Origin: Acidobacteriota bacterium
GTDB lineage: Bacteria > Acidobacteriota > Thermoanaerobaculia > Multivoradales > JAHEKO01
Length of the DNA: 20,760 bases
Assembly: GCA_027296385.1 (NCBI GenBank)
Contig: JAPUJD010000090.1
Location: 1 to 20,760 of the forward strand
Reading direction: 5' to 3'
The notes below the pieces were generated by a model. It saw nothing but the letters and a program-made list of their open reading frames with translations. It made no database searches and had not been told where the DNA came from. This document shows, one piece after another, positions 1 to 7,543 of the stretch (the first letter of the stretch is position 1; each line of letters begins with the position of its first letter). Position numbers and translations under genes: made by a program.

Positions 1-12
1 GGTGGAGATGGG

Positions 13-2631
13 ATGGGTAAGAATCTAGTCATCGTCGAGTCCCCGGCCAAGGCCAAGACCCTGGCGCGCATCCTTGGCAGCGACTACACGGTCGAGGCCA
101 GCTACGGCCACGTGCGCGATCTGCCGGAGAAGGCGGACCAGATTCCAGCCAAGTACAAGAAGGAAAAATGGGCGCGGCTGGGTGTCGACGTCGACAACGA
201 CTTCGAGCCTCTCTACATCGTCTCCGCTGACAAGAAGAGACACATCCAGACCCTGAAGAAAGCGCTGGCCGGCGCCGATCGGGTCCTGTTGGCGACGGAT
301 GAGGACCGCGAGGGCGAGAGCATCTCGTGGCATGTCCTGGAGCTGCTAAAACCCGAAGTGCCGGTCCACCGGATCGCCTTTCACGAGATCACGGAAGAGG
401 CCATCCGCGCGGCCATCGACAACCCGCGCGAGATCAACCTCAACCTCGTTCGAGCGCAAGAGAGCCGGCGGATTCTCGACCGGCTCTTCGGCTACCAGCT
501 CTCGCCGGTCCTGTGGAAGAAAGTGCGCACCGGGCTGTCGGCCGGCCGGGTGCAAAGCGTGGCGGTTCGACTGTGCGTGCTGCGCGAGCGGGCGCGACGC
601 CACTTCCGTCGTGCGGTCTACTGGGACGTCGAGGCCGAGTTCGAGAAGGACGGCACGAGCTTCAGTGCGCGCCTGGCCCGGTTGGGCCGGTCGGGCCAAA
701 TGGGGGCCGTGGCCACGGGACAGAGCTTCGACGCCGACAGCGGCGAGCTCAAGGCCGGCTCGAAAGCGCTCTGGCTCGAGCGCCGTGGCGACGTCGAGGA
801 TCTGATCTCGGGCTGGACGTCTCCCTGGTCGGTCACGGCGGTCACCGAGAAACCGTTCAGCCGCAAACCGGCGCCGCCGTTCACCACTTCGTCGCTCCAG
901 CAGGAGGCGAACCGCAAGTTCCGCTTCTCGGCCAAGCACACGATGCGCCTCGCGCAGCGGCTCTACGAAGGCATCGAGCTCGGCGGCGAACGCGTCGGCC
1001 TGATCACCTACATGCGGACGGATTCGCTGACGCTCTCCAACAAGGCGCTCAGCGATGCTCGAGAGGTGATCGCGCGGCGCTACGGCAAGGACTTCACCGA
1101 TGGCCCCCGCCGCTACAAGACCCGCGCCAAGGGGGCCCAGGAGGCCCACGAGGCGATCCGTCCCAGCGAGATCTCGCGCACCCCGGAGGCGATGAGCCGG
1201 TACCTGACCGGCGACGAGCGCAAGATCTACGACCTGATCTGGAAGCGAACCCTCGCCAGCCAGATGACCGACGCGCGGCTGCGGCGAACCTCGATCGAAA
1301 TCACGGCCGCCGGCGTGGGGGGTGAGACTCCAAGGGGCATCTTCAGCGCCACCGGCAAGACGATCGAGTTCCCCGGCTTCCTGCGGGCCTACGTCGAAGG
1401 GGCGGACGACCCCAAGGCCGATCTGGCCGACCGGGAGGTGATTCTGCCGCCACTGGCCGAGGGTGACGCGCTGGCTCCGACCGCTGTCGAGCCCAGCCGG
1501 CACGAGACCCAGCCGCCGGCGCGCTTCACCGAGGCCAGCCTGATCAAGGAACTCGAGAAAGAGGGCATCGGGCGGCCCTCGACCTACGCTTCGATCATCG
1601 ACACCATCCAGCGCCGCGGCTACGTCGAGAAGAGGGGCAACGCCCTGATTCCGACTTTCACCGCCCACGCCGTCACCCAGCTGCTGGAGAAGCACTTCAC
1701 GGACTACGTCGACACTCAATTCACCGCCCGCATGGAGGAACAGCTCGACGACATCGCCGAGGGCGAGCTCGACTGGCTCGAGCACCTGCGTGCCTTCTAC
1801 TTCGGCAACGGCGACACGCCGGGACTCGAGCAACGCATCGCGGATGAAGAGCCCAAGATCGACTATCCGGCCATGCAGCTCGGGGTCCATCCGGAGAGCG
1901 GCAAGGCGGTGGTCGTCAGGGTCGGGCGCTACGGCGCCTACATCCAGCACAAGCGCTCGGACGAGGACCGGGAGGCCGCCACGCTGCCAGCTGGGCTGGC
2001 GCCGGCCGATCTGACGCTCGAGATGGCAGTCGAGCTGCTGGCTCAAGCCGTGATCGGCAGCCAGGAGCTCGGGGCCGACCCCGAGAGCGGTCAGACCGTC
2101 TATCTGTGCCGCGGCCGCTACGGGCCTTACGTCCAGCTCGGCGAGACGCCGGAGCGTGGATCGAAAGAGCCCAAGCCGAAACGAGCATCGCTACCCAAGG
2201 GGCTGGCCGAGGAAGAGGCCAACCTCGAGCTGGCTCTCAAGTGGCTCTCGCTGCCACGCACCCTCGGAACCGACCCGGAGAGCGAAGAGAAAGTCATCGT
2301 CGCCTCCGGGCGCTTCGGGCCCTACATCAAGCGCGGCAAGGACACGCGCTCACTGACGGCTGACGACGATGTCTACACCGTCGGGCTCGAGCGAGCTCTC
2401 GAGCTCCTGGCCCAGCCCAAGACCCGCGGCCGGCGCAGCGCCCGCACCGTGCTCAAGGAGTTCCCCGATAATCTGCAGCTGCTCGATGGACGCTATGGGC
2501 CCTATCTGACCAATGGTGAGCTCAACGCGTCGTTACCGCGCGACCTCAATGCGGCGGAGCTCACGGCCGAGCGTGCCGCCGAGCTTCTGGCCGAGCGCGG
2601 CAAACCGCCCAAGCGCCGGGCCAAGAAGTAA
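13..2631 (+). CDS. topA: DNA topoisomerase I (type IA)
   Basis: Relaxes negatively supercoiled DNA by cutting one strand and forming a 5'-phosphotyrosyl link. The 872-residue protein opens with the Toprim fold (LVIVESPAKAKT at about 5-16, acidic DEDREGE near 96-102). The active-site motif GLITYMRTDS places the catalytic tyrosine at residue 333 (Tyr319 in E. coli). After about residue 610 there are four topoisomerase C-terminal repeats, each with a GRYGxY or GRFGPY core (VGRYGAYIQ, CRGRYGPYVQ, SGRFGPYIK, DGRYGPYLT), and the end is Lys/Arg-rich. There are no CxxC zinc-finger pairs, so this is the repeat-tailed form known from actinobacteria and several other phyla, not the E. coli zinc form. 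The ATG at 13 is preceded by GGTGGAG. In many genomes dprA precedes topA; the 12 bases before it are too few to tell. Confidence 0.97.
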   Translation: MGKNLVIVESPAKAKTLARILGSDYTVEASYGHVRDLPEKADQIPAKYKKEKWARLGVDVDNDFEPLYIVSADKKRHIQTLKKALAGADRVLLATDEDREGESISWHVLELLKPEVPVHRIAFHEITEEAIRAAIDNPREINLNLVRAQESRRILDRLFGYQLSPVLWKKVRTGLSAGRVQSVAVRLCVLRERARRHFRRAVYWDVEAEFEKDGTSFSARLARLGRSGQMGAVATGQSFDADSGELKAGSKALWLERRGDVEDLISGWTSPWSVTAVTEKPFSRKPAPPFTTSSLQQEANRKFRFSAKHTMRLAQRLYEGIELGGERVGLITYMRTDSLTLSNKALSDAREVIARRYGKDFTDGPRRYKTRAKGAQEAHEAIRPSEISRTPEAMSRYLTGDERKIYDLIWKRTLASQMTDARLRRTSIEITAAGVGGETPRGIFSATGKTIEFPGFLRAYVEGADDPKADLADREVILPPLAEGDALAPTAVEPSRHETQPPARFTEASLIKELEKEGIGRPSTYASIIDTIQRRGYVEKRGNALIPTFTAHAVTQLLEKHFTDYVDTQFTARMEEQLDDIAEGELDWLEHLRAFYFGNGDTPGLEQRIADEEPKIDYPAMQLGVHPESGKAVVVRVGRYGAYIQHKRSDEDREAATLPAGLAPADLTLEMAVELLAQAVIGSQELGADPESGQTVYLCRGRYGPYVQLGETPERGSKEPKPKRASLPKGLAEEEANLELALKWLSLPRTLGTDPESEEKVIVASGRFGPYIKRGKDTRSLTADDDVYTVGLERALELLAQPKTRGRRSARTVLKEFPDNLQLLDGRYGPYLTNGELNASLPRDLNAAELTAERAAELLAERGKPPKRRAKK

Positions 2632-2691
2632 CTCGAGTCGCCCTGGTGGCAGCGGCACCTCCTGGCTCGAAGCAGAGTCAGAGATGCACGC

Positions 2692-2697
2692 TAGAAT
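2692..2697 (+). promoter_or_regulatory. -10-like box (TAGAAT) before trmFO
   Basis: TAGAAT ends 7 nt before GTG 2705, so transcription would begin at or next to the start codon. No Shine-Dalgarno is evident. No clear -35 was found. Confidence 0.5.
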
Positions 2698-2704
2698 CAG
2701 CTTC

Positions 2705-4051
2705 GTGAGCACCAAAGTACATGTCGTCGGCGGCGGTCTCGCCGGAACCGAGTGCGCCTACCAGCTGGTGCGCCGCGGTGTTTCCGTGGTGCTTCACGAG
2801 ATGCGCCCGGTACGGTCGACCCCGGCTCACAAGACCGGTGACCTGGCGGAGCTAGTCTGCAGCAATTCACTGCGCAGCGACGATCCCCATCATGCTGCTG
2901 GGCTGCTCAAGCGCGAGATGGAACGCTTCGGCTCGCTCGTCATAGCCAGTGCTCGCTCGGCCGCGGTGCCGGCGGGCAGCGCTCTGGCGGTCGACCGGGA
3001 CCTGTTCGCCCACGCCATCACTTCGACGCTCGCCGCCTTGCCTGGACTCGAGATACGCCGCGGCGAGGTGCTGGAGATCCCCGACGGCGACACAGTCCTC
3101 GCCACCGGGCCGCTGACCTCCGAAGCCATGGCCGAGCGCCTGCAAGAGCTCCTGGGCGAGGACCACCTCTACTTCTACGACTCGATCGCGCCGATCGTGG
3201 ACGGCTCGACTCTCGACATGGAGCCGCTGTTCTGGGCTTCGCGCTGGGGCAAAGGCGGCGATGACTACCTCAACGTGCCACTCGACCGCGAGCAGTATCT
3301 CGAGTTCCATCGCGAGCTCGTCGAGGCCGAGGTCCAGCCTCTACACGACTTCGAACAGGCGCTCTTCTTCGAGGGCTGCCTGCCGATCGAGGAGATCGCC
3401 CGCCGAGGCGTCGACACACCGCGCTTCGGCCCGATGAAATCGATCGGCCTGGCGGCGCCGGACGGCACGCGACCCTACGCCGTGGTGCAGCTGAGGCGCG
3501 AGAGCCTCAGCCGCGAACTACTCAATATCGTCGGCTTCCAGAGCCGGCTCAAGTGGAGTGAGCAGAAGCGTGTTTTCGGCGCTCTACCCGGGTTTCAGAA
3601 CGCCGAGTTCGTGCGTCTGGGACAGGTCCATCGCAACACCTTCATCAACTCTCCGACCCATCTCGACGCCTACTACCGTCTCCAGCGCCATCCACGGATC
3701 CGTCTCGCCGGGCAGATCACCGGCGTCGAGGGCTATCTCGAGTCGGCAGCCACAGGCCTGGCCATCGCGCTCTACCTGAGCGCGGAACGCCAGGGGCGCA
3801 GCCTGGCTCCTTTCCCCGCCACCACGGCCTTCGGCGCCCTCGCCCGGCACCTGACCCAGTCGCCCGCCAAACATTTCCAGCCAGCCAACATCAACTACGG
3901 TCTGTTCGAAGAGCTCGAGCACAGGATGCCGAAGAAGATGCGCCGTGCCGCCTATGCCGAGCGTGCCTGGAGCCGGCTCGAAGAGTGGGCGAGGGCGCAC
4001 GATCTCGAGCTCGAAGAGGTCGCCAGCCCACCCCAAGCGGTCAGCGGATAG
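2705..4051 (+). CDS. trmFO: Methylenetetrahydrofolate-tRNA-(uracil-5-)-methyltransferase TrmFO
   Basis: Folate- and FAD-dependent enzyme that makes m5U54 in the T-loop of tRNA. Taking GTG 2705 as the start gives 448 residues, the usual family size. The dinucleotide-binding motif VVGGGLAGTE lies at residues 7-16. Two cysteines match those reported as catalytic in the Bacillus enzyme: Cys52 in VCSNSLRSD and Cys225 in FEGCLPIEEI. The glycine-rich GRFGPMKSIG-type region and the C-terminal NINYGLFEELE stretch also fit the family. An in-frame ATG at 2684 would add seven residues not expected before the Rossmann strand. GTG 2705 is preferred because a TAGAAT box ends 7 nt before it and no clear Shine-Dalgarno is seen. 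xerC follows after 6 nt, so the two are probably cotranscribed. Confidence 0.95.
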   Translation: MSTKVHVVGGGLAGTECAYQLVRRGVSVVLHEMRPVRSTPAHKTGDLAELVCSNSLRSDDPHHAAGLLKREMERFGSLVIASARSAAVPAGSALAVDRDLFAHAITSTLAALPGLEIRRGEVLEIPDGDTVLATGPLTSEAMAERLQELLGEDHLYFYDSIAPIVDGSTLDMEPLFWASRWGKGGDDYLNVPLDREQYLEFHRELVEAEVQPLHDFEQALFFEGCLPIEEIARRGVDTPRFGPMKSIGLAAPDGTRPYAVVQLRRESLSRELLNIVGFQSRLKWSEQKRVFGALPGFQNAEFVRLGQVHRNTFINSPTHLDAYYRLQRHPRIRLAGQITGVEGYLESAATGLAIALYLSAERQGRSLAPFPATTAFGALARHLTQSPAKHFQPANINYGLFEELEHRMPKKMRRAAYAERAWSRLEEWARAHDLELEEVASPPQAVSG

Positions 4052-4057
4052 GACGCG

Positions 4058-4975
4058 GTGCGCCGCCTCATCGATCGTTTTCTCCAGCACCTCGAGGCCG
4101 AGCGCAACTACTCCCCGCACACCCTACGCGCCTACGGCAGCGACGTCAGGCGCTTCCATCGGTTCCTGGCCATCGATTATCTGGGCGTCGAGCTCGAAAC
4201 CGTGCATCCCGGACAGGTCGAGGCGATCGCACTGAGATCGTTCATCGCGTCGATGGCCCGGCGCGGCGTCGCCCGGCGCACTCAGGCCCGGGCTCTGTCG
4301 GCGGTCCGCTCACTCTTCGCCTTCGCCTGCCGCGAGGGCATCATCGAGCACAATCCGGCGGCCGCCGTGCGCTCGCCCAAACAGGAGCAGAGACTGCCGC
4401 GGCATCTGCGACCGGGTGAGATCGAGACGTTGCTCGAGGCGCTCGATGGCGAGGATCCGTTGGGCCGGCGCGATCGAGCGTTGCTCGAGCTCCTCTACGC
4501 CACGGGCCTGCGCGTCGGCGAGCTCGTCAGCTTGGACTGGAAGGATCTCGATCTCGGCGCCCGCGTGTTGCGAGTCCTGGGCAAGGGCGGCAAGGAGCGC
4601 ATGGTGCCGTTCGGTCGCCCGGCGGTAACGGCGCTCGAAGCCTGGCACATCCACTGGCAGGCCTTGCACGATCACGCCGAGTCCGACGATGCGCCGATCT
4701 TTCTCAACTACCGCGGCGGCCGGCTGGGCGTCCGCTCGGTGCGGCGGATTCTCGACCGCGCCGTCGAGACCGCGAGCCTCGCCGCCGGCGTGCATCCCCA
4801 CACGCTGCGCCACACCTTCGCCACCCACCTGCTCGAGGGTGGCGCCGATCTGCGGGCGATCCAGGAGCTGCTGGGGCACAGTTCGCTGGCCACCACCCAG
4901 CGCTACACCCACGTCGACATCGACCGCCTGCTCAACGTCTATCGCGAAGCTCACCCTCGGGCCAAAGAGGACTAG
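4058..4975 (+). CDS. xerC: Tyrosine recombinase XerC
   Basis: Site-specific recombinase that acts with XerD at dif to resolve chromosome dimers. It has 305 residues, the standard Xer length. The N-terminal SAM-like DNA-binding domain (about 1-90) contains the typical NYSPHTLRAYGSD motif. The catalytic domain has the full tyrosine-recombinase set: Arg152 (ATGLRVGEL), Lys near 176 (LGKGGKER), His248 and Arg251 (HPHTLRHTFATHLL), His274 (LGHSSLATT) and nucleophile Tyr283 (QRYTH). Their spacing matches E. coli XerD residue for residue. XerC rather than XerD is inferred from the position between trmFO and hslV, as for CodV in Bacillus. The start is GTG 4058, 6 nt after the trmFO stop. A 23-nt dispersed repeat begins at the last codons of the gene. 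Confidence 0.94.
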   Translation: MRRLIDRFLQHLEAERNYSPHTLRAYGSDVRRFHRFLAIDYLGVELETVHPGQVEAIALRSFIASMARRGVARRTQARALSAVRSLFAFACREGIIEHNPAAAVRSPKQEQRLPRHLRPGEIETLLEALDGEDPLGRRDRALLELLYATGLRVGELVSLDWKDLDLGARVLRVLGKGGKERMVPFGRPAVTALEAWHIHWQALHDHAESDDAPIFLNYRGGRLGVRSVRRILDRAVETASLAAGVHPHTLRHTFATHLLEGGADLRAIQELLGHSSLATTQRYTHVDIDRLLNVYREAHPRAKED

Positions 4976-4994
4976 GGGCTTGCTGAAGAACCCT
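4972..4994 (+). repeat. Dispersed palindromic repeat, copy 1
   Basis: These 23 bases recur at 14283-14305 with one mismatch (A at 4986, C in the other copy). The core is GGGGCTTGCTGAAGAACCC. It can fold: AGGG (4974-4977) pairs with CCCT (4991-4994), and inside this CTT pairs with AAG around a GCTG tetraloop. The flanks add partial pairing (4971-4973 with 4995-4997, one mismatch). The copy starts inside the xerC stop codon, so it may serve as a terminator; there is no U-tract. It could be a REP-like element or a trace of a mobile-element end. Confidence 0.7.
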
Positions 4995-5045
4995 CGTGGG
5001 TGACCGCTGGCCAGGCCCCGCCGGCTGTGGCATCCTGCACCTGGC

Positions 5046-5585
5046 ATGCCCGATTTGGCGGACAACAGCTTGCGCTTCGAGTGCACAGCCGGCGGCCTCA
5101 TCGCCACCGGGCAGCGGACCCTGGCCCGGCTGCTGCTCGGGCTCAGCGCCTTCATGGTCGTCAGTGGGGTTCTCGTCTGGGTGTCCGATCGCCTCTTCCC
5201 CGCCTTGCTCTGCCTGGGCGTGGCCTTCGTCCTGTGGACGACTTGGAGAATGAGCGGTGATCTCGACCTGCTCTGGCTCGAGCTCGAGCACGATTCGCTC
5301 ACGCTCCAGATGCGGCGCCAGAGGCTGCCACTGCCGCTCCTGGCCCCCCGAGCCCGGCGCCTCGATGAGGCTGAGCGCGCGCACATCGCCAAGCTGGCAT
5401 CCAACGGCCTCCTCCTCGCCGGCACCGGGGGATTCGACTCCCATCTGCTGGGCGAGTTCAACCTCCATGCGACCGACCTCGCCAACGCCGTTCTCGTCGA
5501 CACCGGAGACAGCCGCGTCGTCGTCACGCCCGATGATCCCGCCGCCTTTCTGCTCGCCCTGGGTCTGGATCCCAAGCTGGATTGA
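5046..5585 (+). CDS. Two-pass membrane protein with PH-like C-terminal domain
   Basis: Not recognised as a named family. The 179-residue protein has a short polar N-terminus, two adjacent hydrophobic segments (about 27-46 and 49-67) and a soluble tail of about 110 residues. The arrangement of a membrane hairpin followed by alternating beta strands, ending in VDTGDSRVVVTPDDPAAFLLAL, resembles bacterial PH-like (bPH) membrane proteins, in which strands end in an 'isP.dp..Fl.aL' helix. This resemblance is by eye only. The gene sits between xerC and hslV, where related gene orders have nothing. The start is ATG 5046. No Shine-Dalgarno is visible, and a weak CATCCT box lies 9 nt before it. A function is not claimed. 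Confidence 0.75.
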   Translation: MPDLADNSLRFECTAGGLIATGQRTLARLLLGLSAFMVVSGVLVWVSDRLFPALLCLGVAFVLWTTWRMSGDLDLLWLELEHDSLTLQMRRQRLPLPLLAPRARRLDEAERAHIAKLASNGLLLAGTGGFDSHLLGEFNLHATDLANAVLVDTGDSRVVVTPDDPAAFLLALGLDPKLD

Positions 5586-5616
5586 GGGCCGCCGTCCGCG
5601 CCCCCGGCCGACGTTG

Positions 5617-5622
5617 TATTCT
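5617..5622 (+). promoter_or_regulatory. -10-like box (TATTCT) before hslV
   Basis: TATTCT ends 6 nt before GTG 5629 in an otherwise very GC-rich stretch. No Shine-Dalgarno is present between box and start. Confidence 0.5.
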
Positions 5623-5628
5623 CCGCCG

Positions 5629-6165
5629 GTGAGCGACTTTCGATCGACCACCGTTCTGCTGGTCCGCCGCGACAGCAAGACCTGTATGGCCAGCGACGGC
5701 CAGGTGACGCTGGGGGACACAGTACTCAAGTCGAGCGCCCAAAAGGTCAAGCGGGCCGGCAAAGGCAAGGTCCTGGTTGGGTTCGCCGGCGGCGCCGCCG
5801 ACGGCCTCGCTCTCTTCGCCCGCTTCGAGACCAAGCTCGAGGAGTACTCCGGCAATCTCGAGCGCGCGGTCGTCGAGCTGGCCAAGGACTGGCGCACAGA
5901 TCGGGTGCTGCGCCAACTCCAGGCCCAGATGATCGTCGCCGACAGCGAGCGCTGTTTCCTGGTCTCCGGCAACGGCGACCTGCTGCAGCCGGACGACGAG
6001 GGTATGCTCGCCATCGGCTCGGGCGCCAACTACGCTCTGGCCGCAGCCCGCGCACTGCTGCGCCACACCACGATGACGGCGACCGATATCGCTCGTGAAG
6101 CGATGAAGGTTGCGGCCGAGATCTGCGTCTACACCAATGACCAGATAACCCTCGAGGAGGTCTAG
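5629..6165 (+). CDS. hslV: ATP-dependent protease subunit HslV (ClpQ)
   Basis: Proteasome-like peptidase forming two stacked hexamers, activated by HslU. With GTG 5629 as the start it has 178 residues. The family core is clear: TTVLLVRRD, ASDGQVTLGDTVLKSSAQKV, GFAGGAADGLALF, FETKLEEYSGNL, IGSGANYALAAARAL and ICVYTNDQI near the C-terminus. In most HslV proteins the first Thr of TTV follows Met directly and is the nucleophile. Here five residues (SDFRS) separate Met from it, as in Bacillus CodW (SSFHA), so the nucleophile may be Ser2 or Thr7 after processing. An in-frame TTG at 5614 is a less likely start. A TATTCT box ends 6 nt before GTG. hslU follows after 4 nt. Confidence 0.95.
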   Translation: MSDFRSTTVLLVRRDSKTCMASDGQVTLGDTVLKSSAQKVKRAGKGKVLVGFAGGAADGLALFARFETKLEEYSGNLERAVVELAKDWRTDRVLRQLQAQMIVADSERCFLVSGNGDLLQPDDEGMLAIGSGANYALAAARALLRHTTMTATDIAREAMKVAAEICVYTNDQITLEEV

Positions 6166-6169
6166 GCGC

Positions 6170-7543
6170 GTGTCTCGTGCTCTCATCGCCGGCTCCAGCG
6201 ACCTCGACGATCTGACGCCGCGTCAGATCGTCGCCGAGCTCGACAAGCACGTTATCGGCCAAGACGACGCCAAGCGTGCGGTCGCCATCGCCCTGCGCAA
6301 CCGCTGGCGACGACGTCAGCTCGATCCGGAGATGGCGGAGGAGGTGATGCCCAAGAACATCCTGATGATCGGCCCGACCGGCGTCGGCAAGACGGAGATC
6401 GCCCGCCGGCTGGCCAAGTTGGCCCGAGCCCCTTTCTCCAAGGTCGAGGCGAGCAAGTTCACCGAGGTAGGCTACGTCGGGCGTGATGTCGAGTCGATGA
6501 TCCGCGATCTGGTCGAGATCTCGGTCGGCATGGTCCGGCAGGAGCGTCGGCAGGCGGTGAGAGACGTCGCCGAGCGCCAGGCCGAGTCGCGGCTCCTCGA
6601 CCTCCTGCTCCCGCCGCCGGCGCCGTCGACGAGCGCCGCTGATGGCGCCACCACGGTACCCGACCTCGCCGCCACCCGGGAGAACTTCCGCCAAAAGCTC
6701 GCAAGCGGTGATCTCGACGAGCGCGAAGTCGAGATCGAGGTTCAAGAGTCCGGCTTTCCCGGCTTCCAGATGTTCACCCCACAGGGCGTCGAGGAGATCG
6801 GCATCAACCTCAAGGACATGCTGCCGGGCATGTTCTCCAAGCGGCAGCTTCAGAAGATGACGGTCACCGACGCGCGCGAGATCCTCCTCGAGCAAGAATC
6901 CGACAAGCTCATCGACGAGCAGAAGCTCGCGCGCGAGGCGCGCCGCCGGGTGGAGCAGGAGGGCATCATCTTCCTCGACGAAATCGACAAGGTGGCAGGT
7001 CGGGAGTCGGGCCACGGGCCCGACGTCTCACGCGAGGGCGTTCAGCGGGACCTGCTGCCCATCGTCGAGGGCTGTACTGTCGCCACCAAGTACGGGCCGG
7101 TCAAGACCGACCACATTCTCTTCCTGGCCGCTGGCGCGTTCCACGTCAGTAAGCCCTCGGACCTGATCCCGGAGCTGCAGGGTCGCTTTCCGATCCGAGT
7201 AGAGCTCTCGGCCCTGACCGAGGCCGATCTGGTGCGCATCCTCACCGAGCCGGACAACGCATTGACCAGGCAGTACGAGGCGCTCCTCGGCGCCGAGGGC
7301 ATGCACGTGAGCTTCACCACTGACGCCGTCGCCGAGATTGCCCGTCTCGCCGTCGAGGTCAATTCCCACAGCGAGAACATCGGCGCCCGCCGTCTGGCGA
7401 CGATGCTGGAGAAGTTGCTGGAAGAGGTATCGTTCGAAGCACCGGACATGAAGGGAGTGCGGGTCAAGATCGATCGCGAGTACGTGCAGCGTGTGCTAAG
7501 CGACATTGTCGAGAATCGAGACTTGAGCCGCTATGTCCTCTGA
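6170..7543 (+). CDS. hslU: ATP-dependent protease ATPase subunit HslU (ClpY)
   Basis: AAA+ unfoldase that feeds substrates to HslV. It has 457 residues, slightly longer than the E. coli protein (443). It begins with the family signature TPRQIVAELDKHVIGQDDAK. Walker A is GPTGVGKT at 68-75, the pore motif GYVGRDVE follows at about 103-110, and Walker B is IIFLDEIDK with Asp270-Glu271. Between them lies the I-domain (about 115-240), which is rich in charged residues and carries a Ser/Ala/Pro-rich variable stretch near 145-160. The C-terminus is LSRYVL, matching the tail that HslU inserts into HslV to activate it. The start is GTG 6170 with GGAGG 9 nt upstream, at the end of hslV. Confidence 0.97.
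   Translation: MSRALIAGSSDLDDLTPRQIVAELDKHVIGQDDAKRAVAIALRNRWRRRQLDPEMAEEVMPKNILMIGPTGVGKTEIARRLAKLARAPFSKVEASKFTEVGYVGRDVESMIRDLVEISVGMVRQERRQAVRDVAERQAESRLLDLLLPPPAPSTSAADGATTVPDLAATRENFRQKLASGDLDEREVEIEVQESGFPGFQMFTPQGVEEIGINLKDMLPGMFSKRQLQKMTVTDAREILLEQESDKLIDEQKLAREARRRVEQEGIIFLDEIDKVAGRESGHGPDVSREGVQRDLLPIVEGCTVATKYGPVKTDHILFLAAGAFHVSKPSDLIPELQGRFPIRVELSALTEADLVRILTEPDNALTRQYEALLGAEGMHVSFTTDAVAEIARLAVEVNSHSENIGARRLATMLEKLLEEVSFEAPDMKGVRVKIDREYVQRVLSDIVENRDLSRYVL

Noticed and set aside
1..20. End of an upstream gene (a TAA at 18-20 in the third frame)
   Set aside because: Only a few codons are visible, so neither coding status nor identity (dprA would be usual) can be judged.
346..2046. 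Long antisense frame of 566 codons across topA
   Set aside because: It lies opposite a clear topoisomerase gene. Such frames are a normal result of high-GC codon bias, and it has no recognisable motif.
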